Assembly (NCBI GenBank): GCA_022448765.1
Contig: JAKUTI010000126.1
Location: 1 to 7,552, forward strand
Length of the DNA stretch: 7,552 nucleotides
Reading direction: 5' to 3'
From: Pseudomonadales bacterium
Lineage (GTDB): Bacteria; Pseudomonadota; Gammaproteobacteria; Pseudomonadales; Azotimanducaceae
In this document: positions 6,520 to 7,552 of the stretch, one piece after another
Numbering within the stretch: the stretch's first letter is position 1
How the letters are laid out: each line of letters opens with the position of its first letter
The notes under the pieces: generated by a model
Database searches by the model: none
What the model saw: only the letters and a program-made list of their open reading frames with translations
Told to the model about the DNA's origin: nothing
Position numbers and translations under genes: made by a program

Positions 6520-7401
6520 TCACTGCTGCGCCATGAGCAGCGTCTTCGCCACCTTTTCGGGGTCGGGGGTGCTTTCGGTTCCAAAGAACAGGTCGGCACC
6601 GAGCAGGCCACGAATCGCCTCGGGCGCAGCGGCCAGATACGCCTCGTCGCGCAACAGATGTGTATAGTCATGGACGGGCTGTGTGTAGAGGCGATGACAA
6701 CTCGCATGCAACACGGTGCGGACGCCTGGCACGGTCCGCACACCCGTCTCGTGCCAGGTCGAGCCGGTCCACATGACAAAGCCCCCTTTCGCTACCTCGA
6801 GCGGAATGCTCTTCGCCTCCGAAGCTTCCGCCGGAGACGGCAAGCGCCGGTGCCGGTGGCTGCCTGGAACGGTACGGGTCGCCCCTTCCTCTTCGGTCAT
6901 TCCCTCGCAGGGGAGACAGATAGTCGCGACGCAGTTGTGCTCGGGAAACGGTTGCGGAAGCCAGGCATGATCGGCGTGGAGCGGAACCCCGATGAATTCT
7001 CCCTCAGATCGCTTCAGGACCGTCCCAGAAATTGTTCCGGCGCGCATGCCCTGCCCGGCGCTGAATTCCCACATGGCCAGGAGCTTGGGCAACGTGACCA
7101 CTCGATCGACCACCGAGTTCCCGAGCAGCATGCCGCACGTGGGAACTCCGCTGCGGCCCGCTTTTAGCCCCTCGCTTTCGATCGTCCTGTGAATCACGGC
7201 TCGGAGCTCGTCGAGCAAGTCGAGTGGGACGGCGTCGGTGACTACGGTGGCTCCCTGCTCCCGCAGCTCCTCAACGTTGCGCCACAGATCGAGCTCCTCG
7301 ATGCGCGGCCGCAGTGAGTCGGACACCTCTCCGGGTGCCAGAGCACCCGCGGCCACGTCCGCGATGAGTTTCTCTGATTCTGACATTCCTTGTTCTGACA
7401 T
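6520..7401 (-). CDS. Phytanoyl-CoA dioxygenase (PhyH) family protein
   Basis: A 293-residue Fe(II)/2-oxoglutarate-dependent oxygenase. The iron ligands can be read as His142-Ala-Asp144 in GVPLHADHAWLP and His217 in GSTWHETG; Arg228 in GVRTVLHASCHR is the likely 2-oxoglutarate carboxylate ligand. GATRTVPGSHRHRRLP (173-188) is the conserved strand-turn typical of PhyH proteins. Members hydroxylate fatty acyl-CoAs, natural products or other small molecules; the substrate is unknown. I chose ATG 7401, with GGGAAGAG just upstream, over an earlier in-frame ATG at 7536 whose extra 45 residues only overlap the acyl-CoA dehydrogenase gene in another frame; ATG 7386 is also possible. It lies 37 bases after that gene on the same strand, so a shared operon for fatty-acid- or steroid-like substrates is plausible. 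Higher G+C than the left block. Confidence 0.9.
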   Translation of the reverse strand: MSEQGMSESEKLIADVAAGALAPGEVSDSLRPRIEELDLWRNVEELREQGATVVTDAVPLDLLDELRAVIHRTIESEGLKAGRSGVPTCGMLLGNSVVDRVVTLPKLLAMWEFSAGQGMRAGTISGTVLKRSEGEFIGVPLHADHAWLPQPFPEHNCVATICLPCEGMTEEEGATRTVPGSHRHRRLPSPAEASEAKSIPLEVAKGGFVMWTGSTWHETGVRTVPGVRTVLHASCHRLYTQPVHDYTHLLRDEAYLAAAPEAIRGLLGADLFFGTESTPDPEKVAKTLLMAQQ

Positions 7402-7404
7402 TCT

Positions 7405-7428
7405 CTTCCCGGGTTCCCGGGTTCCCGG
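7405..7428. repeat. Three tandem copies of an 8-base unit before the dioxygenase start
   Basis: On the plus strand CTTCCCGG (7405-7412), GTTCCCGG (7413-7420) and GTTCCCGG (7421-7428), differing only in the first base. On the gene's strand the unit is CCGGGAAC, and the copy nearest the start supplies the GGGAAG that serves as Shine-Dalgarno. A stronger AAGGAG lies on the far side of the repeat (7433-7438). Copy-number change would move that site relative to the start codon. Confidence 0.7.
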
Positions 7429-7438
7429 TTTCTCCTTT

Positions 7439-7552
7439 TTAGTCGGGCAGACCCAGTATTCGTTTGGCGATAATGTTGAGCTGAACCTCGCTCGAACCGC
7501 CTTCAATAGAATTGGCCTTGGAACGGAGCCATTCACGGGTCGTACCGAGCTC
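7439..7552 (-). CDS. Acyl-CoA dehydrogenase, C-terminal end
   Basis: The last 37 residues of a gene that enters from the right edge. IEGGSSEVQLNIIAKRILG, followed by LPD and TAA (7439-7441), is the near-universal C-terminal signature of acyl-CoA dehydrogenases, FAD flavoenzymes that form the alpha-beta double bond of acyl-CoA thioesters. The part with the catalytic base is outside the window. The stretch is too short to tell which subfamily (fatty acyl, cholesterol side-chain FadE-type or other). It is immediately upstream of the PhyH-family gene on the same strand, with AAGGAG just after its stop. Confidence 0.9.
   Translation of the reverse strand, partial: ELGTTREWLRSKANSIEGGSSEVQLNIIAKRILGLPD

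Noticed and set aside
7402..7536. 45-residue N-terminal extension of the PhyH-family protein
   Set aside because: It overlaps the well-supported C-terminal end of the acyl-CoA dehydrogenase in another frame, and PhyH proteins do not need it.

Overview
The window reads as DNA from a heterotrophic bacterium, probably environmental or marine, rich in oxidoreductases. No taxonomic marker gene is present. Marine or SAR202-like bacteria are only a suggestion, based on the mix of an RraA-like protein, a family III CoA-transferase, a luciferase-like monooxygenase, a PhyH dioxygenase and a UGSC selenoprotein. By eye the left ~6 kb is about 50-53% G+C and the right ~1.5 kb about 60-65%. The two blocks may have different origins.

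Left block, plus strand (1-2405): the C-terminal end of an RraA-like gene, then a thioredoxin-fold protein with a large C-terminal domain, then a small UGSC-family selenoprotein. The selenoprotein gene looks split by a TGA at 2163. That TGA is in frame with coding sequence on both sides, gives the motif Sec-Gly-Ser-Cys, and is followed by a stem-loop that fits the bacterial SECIS. I therefore annotate one 172-residue gene, 1887-2405. The thioredoxin-like protein and the selenoprotein probably form a thiol/selenol redox pair of unknown substrate.

Left block, minus strand (4896-2471): an MFS-type permease followed by a family III (CaiB/BaiF) CoA-transferase, probably one operon for uptake and CoA activation of an organic acid. 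It converges on the selenoprotein operon at a two-sided hairpin (2429-2456), a likely shared terminator. Divergent from the permease is a luciferase-like flavin monooxygenase (4983-6017), with a stable hairpin just before its ribosome binding site.

Right block, minus strand (7552-6069): the last 37 residues of an acyl-CoA dehydrogenase, a complete PhyH-family Fe(II)/2-oxoglutarate dioxygenase, a short coding-like stretch that ends just before the next gene, and the first ~90 residues of a Baeyer-Villiger-type flavin monooxygenase. That last gene is cut off close to where base composition changes. This is either a real recombination junction or an assembly chimera.

No stretch longer than 300 bases lacks a gene. 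I see no tRNA, rRNA, CRISPR array, transposase or integrase.
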